A DNA stretch of 7,655 nt from Rickettsiales bacterium (lineage in GTDB: Bacteria > Pseudomonadota > Alphaproteobacteria > Rickettsiales > UBA1997), in NCBI GenBank assembly GCA_947505885.1, contig CANNMN010000059.1:1-7655 (forward strand), written 5' to 3'. Positions 1-7,041 of the stretch are shown here, piece after piece. Numbering within the stretch: position 1 is the first letter of the stretch; each line of letters begins with the position of its first letter. Under the pieces are notes generated by a model. It had not been told where the DNA came from. It did no database searches and saw only the letters and a program-made list of their open reading frames with translations. The translations under genes were made by a program, and so were the position numbers.

Positions 1-1442
1 ACAGTAACGAATATCCAGAAGAACTGCGTTTAAAATATCGCTTCCTCGATTTACGTCGTGAAAAAACTCACAAGAATATTGTTTTGCGCAGCCAAGTTAT
101 TTCAAGCATTCGCGCCGAAATGACAGCGCAAGGATTTTTGGAAATTCAAACTCCGATTCTTACCGCTTCATCTCCGGAAGGCGCCCGCGATTATTTAGTC
201 CCTGCCCGTCTTCACCCAGGAAAATTCTATGCTCTGCCCCAAGCTCCACAGCAGTTTAAACAACTTTTGATGGTAGCGGGTTTTAACCGCTATTTCCAAA
301 TTGCTCCCTGTTTTCGTGATGAAGATTTGCGCGCGGATCGCACTCCAGAATTTTATCAACTCGACATGGAAATGTCGTTTGTTGAACAAGAAGACGTATT
401 CAAAGCGATCGAGCCAGTGCTTAAAACTATCTTCAAAAAATACGGCGTGAAAAAAACTTCCGACGAAAATTTTATCCACATTTCTTACGAAGAGGCGATG
501 TTAAAATATGGAATTGACAAGCCTGATTTGCGCAATCCGATTTTAATTTATGACGCAACCAACATTTTCCGCGGCTCAGATTTTTCGATTTTTGCTAAAC
601 AAATTGAGCAAGGCGCAACTATTCGCGCGATTCCGGCGCCAAAATGTGCAGCGCAACCAAGATCCTTCTTCGACAAAATGATCGAATTCGCTCAAGGCAA
701 CGGCGCCAAGGGTTTGGCTTATATTATTTTTGATGAAATGGGCGAAGGAAAAGGCCCAATCGTAAAATTTTTGAGCGCAGAAAAACTTGCAGAACTTAAA
801 CAAACTGCCGGCTTACAAAATGGCGATGCGGTTTTCTTCTCTTGTGGAAAAAAATCCGAGGCCGCGAAAATCGCCGGTCAAGTTCGTATTAAACTTGGTT
901 GCGACTTAAATTTGATCGATGAATCAATTTATAAATTCTGTTGGATCGTCGACTTCCCGATGTACGAAATGGATGAAGAAAATGGCAAAATTGATTTTTC
1001 ACATAATCCTTTCTCAATGCCGCAAGGCGGGCTTGAAGCCTTGAATTCACAGGATCCGCTAAACATCAAAGCATTTCAATACGACATCGTTTGCAATGGC
1101 GTTGAATTATCTTCAGGTGCAATCCGAAATCACAAACCAGAAATCATGTACAGGGCTTTTGAGATTGCAGGTTATGGTCGCGAAGTGGTGGAAGAAAAAT
1201 TTGGCGCAATGCTTAATGCCTTTAAATATGGCGCGCCACCACATGGTGGAATCGCTCCGGGCATTGATCGCATCATCATGCTTCTTGCTGATGAGCCGAA
1301 TATTCGTGAAGTAATTCCATTTCCGATGAATGGTAAAGCGCAAGATTTGATGATGAATGCACCAGCCAATGTTTTGGAAAAACAGCTAAAGGAACTGAAT
1401 GTAGACCTAAGCAAAAAGGCTCACGAATTGTTGGAAAAATAA
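1..1442 (+). CDS. aspS: Aspartyl-tRNA synthetase, 5'-truncated by window edge
   Basis: This class II aminoacyl-tRNA synthetase charges tRNA-Asp with aspartate in the cytoplasm. The reading frame is open from base 3, giving 479 visible residues; family members have about 590-600, so roughly 120 residues (the N-terminal OB-fold anticodon-binding domain) lie upstream of the window. The TTG at 84 is internal, because conserved sequence ([11 protein letters not shown]) precedes it in frame. Visible class II signatures are motif 1 (around [20 protein letters not shown]), motif 2 ([24 protein letters not shown], split here as [10 protein letters not shown] and [13 protein letters not shown]), and motif 3 ([14 protein letters not shown]) near the C-terminus. 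The stretch between motifs 2 and 3 is long, as expected for the bacterial GAD insertion domain. The segments [20 protein letters not shown] and [10 protein letters not shown] are of alphaproteobacterial type. In that group the enzyme is often non-discriminating (also making Asp-tRNA-Asn), which cannot be decided here. No convincing Rho-independent terminator follows the stop codon. Confidence 0.97.
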   Translation, partial: SNEYPEELRLKYRFLDLRREKTHKNIVLRSQVISSIRAEMTAQGFLEIQTPILTASSPEGARDYLVPARLHPGKFYALPQAPQQFKQLLMVAGFNRYFQIAPCFRDEDLRADRTPEFYQLDMEMSFVEQEDVFKAIEPVLKTIFKKYGVKKTSDENFIHISYEEAMLKYGIDKPDLRNPILIYDATNIFRGSDFSIFAKQIEQGATIRAIPAPKCAAQPRSFFDKMIEFAQGNGAKGLAYIIFDEMGEGKGPIVKFLSAEKLAELKQTAGLQNGDAVFFSCGKKSEAAKIAGQVRIKLGCDLNLIDESIYKFCWIVDFPMYEMDEENGKIDFSHNPFSMPQGGLEALNSQDPLNIKAFQYDIVCNGVELSSGAIRNHKPEIMYRAFEIAGYGREVVEEKFGAMLNAFKYGAPPHGGIAPGIDRIIMLLADEPNIREVIPFPMNGKAQDLMMNAPANVLEKQLKELNVDLSKKAHELLEK

Positions 1443-1628
1443 ATCATGCAAAAGTAACAAAAGTAAGATTTTCTAAATAGATTTTTTCGCTAAAATTAGA
1501 GAAAATTCGACGGACTTTTGAAGAAGTTAAAATAACTTGAGTTAGGTGTGGAGTTAAAGAATTTTAAAAATAATTTACTCCGCTTGAAGAAGTGATTAGC
1601 TTGATCTCTTTAGATTAAGTAAATAATT

Positions 1629-1715
1629 GCCTGCGTGATGGAATGGTAGACATAACGGACTTAAAATCCGTGGGGAGTATATCCCTTGCCGGTTCGAGTC
1701 CGGCCGCAGGTACCA
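1629..1715 (+). tRNA. tRNA-Leu (anticodon TAA)
   Basis: This 87-base gene folds as a class II tRNA. The acceptor stem GCCTGCG (1629-1635) pairs with CGCAGGT (1705-1711), including one G-T pair, and ACCA (1712-1715) is encoded. The D-arm is ATG...CAT with the loop GAATGGTAGA. The anticodon stem ACGGA/TCCGT (1655-1659 and 1667-1671) encloses the loop CTTAAAA, so the anticodon is TAA (1662-1664), which reads UUA. A long variable arm (about 1672-1687, GGGG...CCC) supports leucine. The T-arm GCCGG-TTCGAGT-CCGGC (1688-1704) is perfect. The gene lies 186 bases after aspS and 30 bases before the start codon of the VirB6-like gene. The upstream spacer is AT-rich, and I could not settle on a -35/-10 pair. 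The 3' half of the tRNA, a common integration site, is not repeated elsewhere in the window. Confidence 0.97.
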
Positions 1716-1745
1716 TCTGATGCGATTTAAAAATTAAGTTATTTG

Positions 1746-4700
1746 ATGAACCTACCCAAAAAAATAGCACATTTCCTGGCGCTGATTTTTTTGGCGACAT
1801 CTCTTCTATCTTGCACTGAAGGTTGTGTCGAACCTGATCAATTTGATTCCGAGTCAGTAACTATTCAATCACGTCCCTTAAATGTTTATGGCAACTATGA
1901 TTCAAAAAGTGGTGGTCAAAGGGTAGATTGGGACGATCCAAAACTAAGATCCAACGGTACTGATTTTTTGATACAGATAACTGGATCTTGGTCATCCTTA
2001 GATGGTACTAATCCTAATACAATTAATCGGCTTCCTCTATGCAATAACTGCGCTAAGAAAGTTGGCGTTGACAACTGTATTTGCCACAAAGATGAGATAC
2101 CTACTGCAGAAAAAGATCCAGCCGGAAATCTCTACACTGAAGCTGATGACGGCACCCCTCTTAACTGCGCCTCTAATGCCACTCATCAAAATGATAAAAC
2201 AAGATGCACCTGCACTAAACAACACGGTGCGGCCACCGATTATGGCATTTATCATTTTCCACGCGATTTGTTAAACAAGGACCGAACTGTTAAAACAGCT
2301 GATAGTCAAAATAATTGTAAATATGATCGTGGCCTTGGCGCTTATATTGCGCTATGGGGAACTGATGGAGTTACTCCGCCAACTAGGACATATCAACTTT
2401 TTTCGGAAGAGACTATTTGTAACGTTCTTCGTAACTCCGATGGTGAGTGCTTAAGCGCATCAGGTAATGACATGACGCGCTATGTTTTTCGCAGCGCTAA
2501 TAATCGCATCTTTATGAGAGATGATCATGATGGCAATGATGATCCTGATACTGATACCGGAGATGACGAGTACCACGACGCAAATGAATATGTCAAAGTC
2601 ATAATGTATGATACATATTACAGAGATAATTATGGCTCATATAATATTGAAATTTTGCGCGGCGTTGGTGACGCTCAAGATAACGGGTTATTAGAATCTT
2701 TAGTATCAACAGTGGAGGATGCACTCCTAGGTGAAGCAGACGGCGATGGAAATAGAGAGGGCGGAATAATCCGCTTCATGTATTTGGCGGTCGTTCAAGA
2801 TTCTGGCTTTTCTCTCGCAATGCAAATGTCGCTTATTTTTTACGTCACACTTTTTGGCGCCGCTCACATTTGGGGACTAGTCGAAATGAATAAGAAGGAG
2901 ATCATGGGCAGAATGCTCAAAATCGCCCTGATTATGTTCTTTGTAAGTCCGACCAGTTGGTACTTTTATAACGAGTTCATCGTCGGCTTTTTTATGGATG
3001 GAATGAATTACGTCATCGAAATATTTATGAGTCTATCCGATTCAAATATCGAACAGACTTCGATGATCAAAATAGCGCAAATGGATCGAATGGTCGAAGA
3101 AGGTGGTAGCGCCACTCGTTTCGCTTATGTCGATCTCATCATTAAAAAACTCATGTCTGAAGCGACGGCAAAAAAAATTGCCTCTTTATTCTTCAGCGAC
3201 TTCTTTGGCTTCTTCTACATGATCATGATTTACGCCGTAATTTTCATGTTCATCGCCGTGACGTTGATTATTGCAACGATATACATCACCAACTTGATTA
3301 AGCTTGTTTTTGTGCTGTCGATTGGACCAATATTTATCGTTTTCACCTTATTCACCAAAACTGCAGGCTACTTCAATAATTGGATAGGCTACGTCGCCGG
3401 AAGGTCTTTTGAAATGATTGTTCTATTCATCATTCTCTATCTCTTCGTAACCATCATCGACAAGAACTTTACCGAAATGCTTCTTTATCGCGCCTGTGGT
3501 CTATTGTGGGGAATCGGACCATTAAAAATGACTATTTTAAAAACCTCTGATTTTGAACGCACTTTTCCTGAATGGCTCACCTATTTTGCCTCTATTGCTG
3601 GATTAATCTGGGTAATGAAAGACCTGATCGACAAGCTTCCGAATGTTGTAAATGCTTTATTTTCTCTCAAAATTAGTGGCAATGCTGCAAGTTCAGGTAT
3701 CGCTAAGGACGCAGCTGAAAATCCGATTCCTTATAGCAACATGGGCGCCGGCACAGCTTATAGTGGAGCAGCTGGAATTGCTGGAAACGTATTTAATAGA
3801 GTCGCCCCTCCAGTCGCTTCAATGGCAATGTATGGAATGGGTCGAATTTCTGATGCAACAGGTCTCTCCTCTATTCGTGACGGAATTCTCAGCAGATTGC
3901 CCAATAATCCAATTGGACAAAGCATCATGGGCGAAGCTATGAAAAGTGCAGCAAGTGCCGGAGAAGGAAAAAGTGGAGCAGCAAAAGAAACGGCGATGAG
4001 ATCTGCATTCTCAGCTGCAATGCAAGATAAAATGCTCGCAGAACCTTTAAAAATGTCCGCATTTGGCATAAGTAACCAATCTATTGGCGCCTTCATGGAC
4101 CAAAAATTAGTTAAAGAACCTCTCAGAGATTTTCTCAAGCAAGAAGCAAAAAATATGAGGAATATGGGCGACAAAACTCCGATTGACCAAGCAGATATAG
4201 CAGCTCACCTAGCGAGCAAAGCAAATGCATGGGCTCAAGAAACTCTTTCTGCAACTTCCGCAGAAAGAGTTAAGGGTTATCTAGGTGAAAAAGGCATTAA
4301 AGATTTAATGACAAGTCATGGCAGTATGACAGCAGCTGAAGCAGCAAAAGCCTTTGCTGGCAATACAGGTAAACAGGATGAATTCAGAGCGCATCTTGCT
4401 GGGCGTCAAGCTGAAGAAGAATTAAATTATGATAAAGCTAAAAGAAGTCCAATAAGTGTTGGCTTAGGAAGGCTTGGCAGAAATATTTACAATACTGCAA
4501 CAAATAGTCCTCATCACAATCCGGGCAGAATGCAGAGCAGCTTTGAGCGTGAACTTGATCGCAAGAAAAATCCAAAAACTTTTTTTAGTAAATCTGGATT
4601 TCAATCCTTAGAGATTTTTGATAATCTTTACAAAACCAAAACAAATGAATCTAGAATAGAAGGCATGCGCTCACAGCTGCAAAATCAAAAAACTCCTCAA

Positions 4701-5522
4701 GATTCAGATTCGGCGAAACACGATTTTTTTCTAAAAAAACTTCGCGACAATGCAAAAAGCGCTCAAGATCAGCGGCATTCGATAGATCCTTATAGATTTC
4801 TTAACCCAGCAGGTAATGCAGCAAGTGAGCGAAGTAAATTATTGAAAGGCTTAGAAACAAGTGACGGTAAAACCCTTTCTGAAAACGCAGAAGCGCTCAG
4901 TAAGTTTAATGAAAGGCTTGGAATCAAAGTCAAAGATCCTCAGCTAGAACTTTTAGAAATCCGGCGAAAGGCTGGTGAAAACGACACAGAAAAAGAAATT
5001 GCCGAAAAATTTGCCGAAAAAATGCTTGCTCACGACCTCGCAGCTTCTTTGTTGAAAGATGGCGACGCCTTAAAAAAAGCTGCTATTAAACTAGCAGCAG
5101 ATGCTGAAAAAGTCTTCTCAGATGGATCTTCAACTGAAGAACAAAAAAAGGCCGCTATGGGACTCGTCGCAACCAGTTTCGAAGTTACATTCGGCGCCAG
5201 CATTTCTGATGCACTAATGAAGGAATCAAAGATCGGCCTAGAAGCAGGAAATATCTTACTTGAGGCCTCTAAAAATAAAGATGGTTCCGTCAATCAAGAA
5301 GTAGTTGCCGCACTTGAGGTCAACAGCCATCAAGCTGAAAGTCAATTAAGGTTGGCCAAACTTGATAAGCAGATGAAACAAATGGAGATTGATCAAGCCA
5401 AAGAAAATGGAGACGACCCTCTTCAGCTGGAAACTGAAATGAGAAAACTTAATAAATTATTCTCGAATATTGAAGGAAATTATAACTCACTTGCTGCTCA
5501 GTTAAAATCTTTGAAGCCTTAA
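1746..5522 (+). CDS. Large VirB6/TrbL-family type IV secretion lipoprotein
   Basis: This 1258-residue protein looks like one of the oversized VirB6 paralogues of rickettsial type IV secretion systems, where VirB6 forms part of the inner-membrane channel. ATG 1746 is preferred over the adjacent in-frame TTG 1743; neither has a clear Shine-Dalgarno sequence. Residues 1-23 form a lipoprotein signal (PKK, hydrophobic run, lipobox LLSC with Cys23). Residues about 27-305 are extracytoplasmic: eleven further cysteines (27, 99, 102, 111, 113, 141, 154, 156, 191, 225, 235), an Asp-rich stretch at 259-278, and YDTYYRDNYGSYNIEI at about 288-303, which resembles the repeating pattern of PA-IL-like lectin domains. 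Residues about 345-630 hold roughly six membrane segments (near 360-381, 391-415, 488-512, 520-538, 556-571, 611-626), as in VirB6/TrbL. Residues about 640-1258 are Gly/Ala-rich, then Lys/Glu/Ala-rich and helical, ending in a probable coiled coil (about 1195-1258). No other vir gene is in view. Family assignment rests on architecture and remembered sequence character, not on a search. The gene symbol is left empty because several paralogues are common. Confidence 0.78.
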   Translation: MNLPKKIAHFLALIFLATSLLSCTEGCVEPDQFDSESVTIQSRPLNVYGNYDSKSGGQRVDWDDPKLRSNGTDFLIQITGSWSSLDGTNPNTINRLPLCNNCAKKVGVDNCICHKDEIPTAEKDPAGNLYTEADDGTPLNCASNATHQNDKTRCTCTKQHGAATDYGIYHFPRDLLNKDRTVKTADSQNNCKYDRGLGAYIALWGTDGVTPPTRTYQLFSEETICNVLRNSDGECLSASGNDMTRYVFRSANNRIFMRDDHDGNDDPDTDTGDDEYHDANEYVKVIMYDTYYRDNYGSYNIEILRGVGDAQDNGLLESLVSTVEDALLGEADGDGNREGGIIRFMYLAVVQDSGFSLAMQMSLIFYVTLFGAAHIWGLVEMNKKEIMGRMLKIALIMFFVSPTSWYFYNEFIVGFFMDGMNYVIEIFMSLSDSNIEQTSMIKIAQMDRMVEEGGSATRFAYVDLIIKKLMSEATAKKIASLFFSDFFGFFYMIMIYAVIFMFIAVTLIIATIYITNLIKLVFVLSIGPIFIVFTLFTKTAGYFNNWIGYVAGRSFEMIVLFIILYLFVTIIDKNFTEMLLYRACGLLWGIGPLKMTILKTSDFERTFPEWLTYFASIAGLIWVMKDLIDKLPNVVNALFSLKISGNAASSGIAKDAAENPIPYSNMGAGTAYSGAAGIAGNVFNRVAPPVASMAMYGMGRISDATGLSSIRDGILSRLPNNPIGQSIMGEAMKSAASAGEGKSGAAKETAMRSAFSAAMQDKMLAEPLKMSAFGISNQSIGAFMDQKLVKEPLRDFLKQEAKNMRNMGDKTPIDQADIAAHLASKANAWAQETLSATSAERVKGYLGEKGIKDLMTSHGSMTAAEAAKAFAGNTGKQDEFRAHLAGRQAEEELNYDKAKRSPISVGLGRLGRNIYNTATNSPHHNPGRMQSSFERELDRKKNPKTFFSKSGFQSLEIFDNLYKTKTNESRIEGMRSQLQNQKTPQDSDSAKHDFFLKKLRDNAKSAQDQRHSIDPYRFLNPAGNAASERSKLLKGLETSDGKTLSENAEALSKFNERLGIKVKDPQLELLEIRRKAGENDTEKEIAEKFAEKMLAHDLAASLLKDGDALKKAAIKLAADAEKVFSDGSSTEEQKKAAMGLVATSFEVTFGASISDALMKESKIGLEAGNILLEASKNKDGSVNQEVVAALEVNSHQAESQLRLAKLDKQMKQMEIDQAKENGDDPLQLETEMRKLNKLFSNIEGNYNSLAAQLKSLKP

Positions 5523-5603
5523 TAATTTGGAGCAAGTAACGAAGATTGATCTTGGTTAGTTTTTGAGCTTTAGTAATTTATTGATATGGAGTGGAGATAA
5601 AAT

Positions 5604-6057
5604 TTAGTGTAATTTTCTAAGCGGGTCAAATTCAAAGTTATGCTCTTTTAATCCTAGATCTACAAAGACTGATTCTAGTTCTGGCTTCAAAGTTTTTCCG
5701 TCGTAAAGATTTTTTGGAAGCGTGTTTGTCTGCTGATTAAGAGTCTTGTTTGCGAGCCTTAACCTTGCTGATGTAAGATATGTCTAGTGAAGGAGGTGGG
5801 GTTGTTTATCTTTTCTATGTTTGAGTTAATAGCCTCTTGGTTTGAGCTAGAATTAACGCGAAGATTTCTGAAAGATTTTTTTAAAAAAACTGGAAGAGTA
5901 AACTTTTTTCAGATTCCAAATCACTTTGCCAACAATCGTCCTCAAATGCTCGATTTTCTTTCTTGAACTTTGTTGTAAAGCTTGAAGTCACTAGGAAGTT
6001 CGGTGTTTTTGTTAATGTCTCATTTTCGACAATCAATTTATTAAAAATCCTTCGTCT
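5604..6057 (-). pseudogene. Possible decayed coding sequence, family unknown
   Basis: The 612-base gap between the VirB6-like gene and thiD has no intact gene, but its minus strand reads as protein-like text in three overlapping open segments. Segment one (5881-6057, 58 residues) includes KFKKENRAFEDDCWQSDLES. Segment two (5759-5908, 49 residues) includes NSNIEKINNPTSFTRHILHQ. Segment three (5604-5783, 59 residues) includes KTLKPELESVFVDLGLKEHN and ends FDPLRKLH before a TAA. Each join needs a -1 shift of frame. The first falls at a T7A7 run (5876-5889 on the plus strand), a typical place for an indel. None of the segments offers a convincing start codon with a ribosome binding site. I do not recognise the family. 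In DNA this AT-rich, open runs of 50-60 codons also arise by chance, so this is a candidate only. The remainder of the gap (5523-5603 and 6058-6134) shows nothing firm. Confidence 0.3.
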
Positions 6058-6134
6058 TTACCTCAATCATTAGTGAGAGAATTTTTTCCATTCGATTGGC
6101 TCCAATCCTGTTTCTATCGAATAAGTAGAAATCA

Positions 6135-6938
6135 TTAAAAATGCCGCAACACCAAACTGCCCTTCCCCACTAACAAGTTTTTTACTGCTGAACGAAAAAC
6201 ATATTGATTGGCTTTTCTTGTCGCGCTGACTAAATCCATTTTTTTTGCAATATTGCAAGAAAGAGCTGAAGCCAAGGTGCAGCCGGTTCCGTGCAGTTTA
6301 ATGTTTTCTATTTTTTTGTTGCTGACGCGATGAAAATTATTTTTTTCATCGAGCAAAATGCTGTGAATTTTTCCGTCGGAGAAATTCAGGTGACCGCCTT
6401 TTATTAAAACTGCTAAACAACCCAAAGCCTTTATTTTTAAGGCTGCTTGCCGCATGTCGAAAATATTTTTGATTTTCATTTCAGCTAAAACTTCAGCTTC
6501 ATCGATGTTGGGCGTGACGATGTAAGCACCATTAATTAATTTTGATTTTAATGCAGCGATGGCATTTTTTTTGAGGAGTAAATCACCAGAAGTTGCGACC
6601 ATTACCGTGTCTAAGATTAAAGGAATTTTACCTTTATTTACTTTAGTCTTTCTCTTTAAAACATCGGCGACGCAATCAATGATTTCAACAGTTCCGAGCA
6701 TTCCAATTTTTATTGCGTCGAATTCGATGTCGTCCATAACAACTTCGATTTGCTGACATAAAAATTCGATTGGTGAATTATGAATCGCAAAAACTTTTTC
6801 AGTGTTTTGTGCGGTTAGACAAGTGATTGCAGAAGCAGCATAAACCTTGTGCGCAGTAGCAGTTTTTATATCAGCCTGAATGCCTGCGCCACCCGAAGGA
6901 TCAGAGCCGGCAATGATTAGAATTTTTCTGATATTCAT
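6135..6938 (-). CDS. thiD: Hydroxymethylpyrimidine/phosphomethylpyrimidine kinase
   Basis: ThiD phosphorylates 4-amino-5-hydroxymethyl-2-methylpyrimidine (HMP) and then HMP-phosphate to HMP-PP, the pyrimidine half of thiamine phosphate. It acts in the cytoplasm. The 267-residue length is normal for this ribokinase-fold family. Diagnostic motifs in order are GSDPSGGAGIQAD near the N-terminus (substrate and nucleotide site), KIGMLG, LDTVMVATSGDLLL (usually DPVMVATSG, so Pro is replaced by Thr here), VTPNIDEAEVL, VLIKGGHL, and HGTGCTLASAL, the anion-hole/catalytic motif near residues 215-225. The C-terminus VGKGSLVLRHF is slightly short but within the family range. The ATG (6936-6938) immediately begins the conserved N-terminus MNIRKILIIAGSDPSGG, although no clear Shine-Dalgarno precedes it. 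It lies 103 bases downstream of pyrC on the same strand, with an inverted repeat between. No thiE or thiM is visible, so salvage and full synthesis cannot be told apart. Confidence 0.95.
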   Translation of the reverse strand: MNIRKILIIAGSDPSGGAGIQADIKTATAHKVYAASAITCLTAQNTEKVFAIHNSPIEFLCQQIEVVMDDIEFDAIKIGMLGTVEIIDCVADVLKRKTKVNKGKIPLILDTVMVATSGDLLLKKNAIAALKSKLINGAYIVTPNIDEAEVLAEMKIKNIFDMRQAALKIKALGCLAVLIKGGHLNFSDGKIHSILLDEKNNFHRVSNKKIENIKLHGTGCTLASALSCNIAKKMDLVSATRKANQYVFRSAVKNLLVGKGSLVLRHF

Positions 6939-6958
6939 TTTTTAAGACATCTTTTTGC

Positions 6959-7027
6959 CGGTTGAGCGAAGTTGAAACCAAAAAAGGATCAACGCAAAAC
7001 TTTCTTGGTTTCGACTCCGCTCAACCG
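6959..7027. repeat. 28-bp imperfect inverted repeat (REP/MITE-like palindrome)
   Basis: The left arm (6959-6986, beginning CGGTTGAGCGAAGTTGAAAC) matches the reverse complement of the right arm (7000-7027, ending TTTCGACTCCGCTCAACCG) at 25 of 28 positions, with a 13-base loop. It fills most of the 103-base gap between pyrC and thiD. On the plus strand the right arm is followed closely by a T7 run (7034-7040), as in an intrinsic terminator. However, the flanking genes run on the minus strand, and there the stem is followed by GGCAAAAAGATG, not by a T run. The core GTTGAGCGGAGTCGAAAC looks like a dispersed intergenic palindrome rather than a gene-specific signal; that is inference. In a pyrC-thiD message it would form a very stable stem about 20 bases before the thiD start and could affect RNA stability or thiD translation. 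Confidence 0.85.
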
Positions 7028-7041
7028 ACGAAATTTTTTTA

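Noticed and set aside
1524..1538. Small palindrome AAGTTA-AAA-TAACTT after aspS as a terminator
   Set aside because: The stem is six AT-rich pairs with no following T run, too weak to call a terminator.
1537..1570. TTGAGT and a downstream AT-rich hexamer as the tRNA-Leu promoter
   Set aside because: Several equally poor -35/-10 combinations exist in the spacer and none has both good boxes and 16-18 base spacing at a sensible distance from 1629.
1690..1715. Duplicated tRNA 3' end as an attachment site flanking the VirB6-like gene
   Set aside because: I looked for the segment GGTTCGAGTCCGGCCGCAGG downstream, particularly in 5523-6134, and found no copy. No integrase is present either.
3758..4174. 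Antisense open frame of 138 codons inside the VirB6-like gene
   Set aside because: It is a mirror of the Ala/Gly/Ser-rich coding sequence on the opposite strand, with no initiation signal. Such shadows are expected in this composition.
5541..5552. Short palindrome near AAGATTGATCTT after the VirB6-like gene as a terminator
   Set aside because: The stem has only five pairs. The T run after it is short and displaced, so it does not stand out from the AT-rich background.
6070..6258. Open frame of 62 codons on the minus strand overlapping the end of thiD
   Set aside because: It overlaps thiD in another frame across the conserved C-terminal part, has no ribosome binding site and shows no recognisable domain. 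It is most likely a chance opening, though its tail (EWKKFSH) runs into the decayed region.
7034..7040. Inverted repeat plus T7 as a plus-strand terminator
   Set aside because: No plus-strand gene ends near it, so a terminator role on that strand has no obvious client. Kept as a repeat instead.
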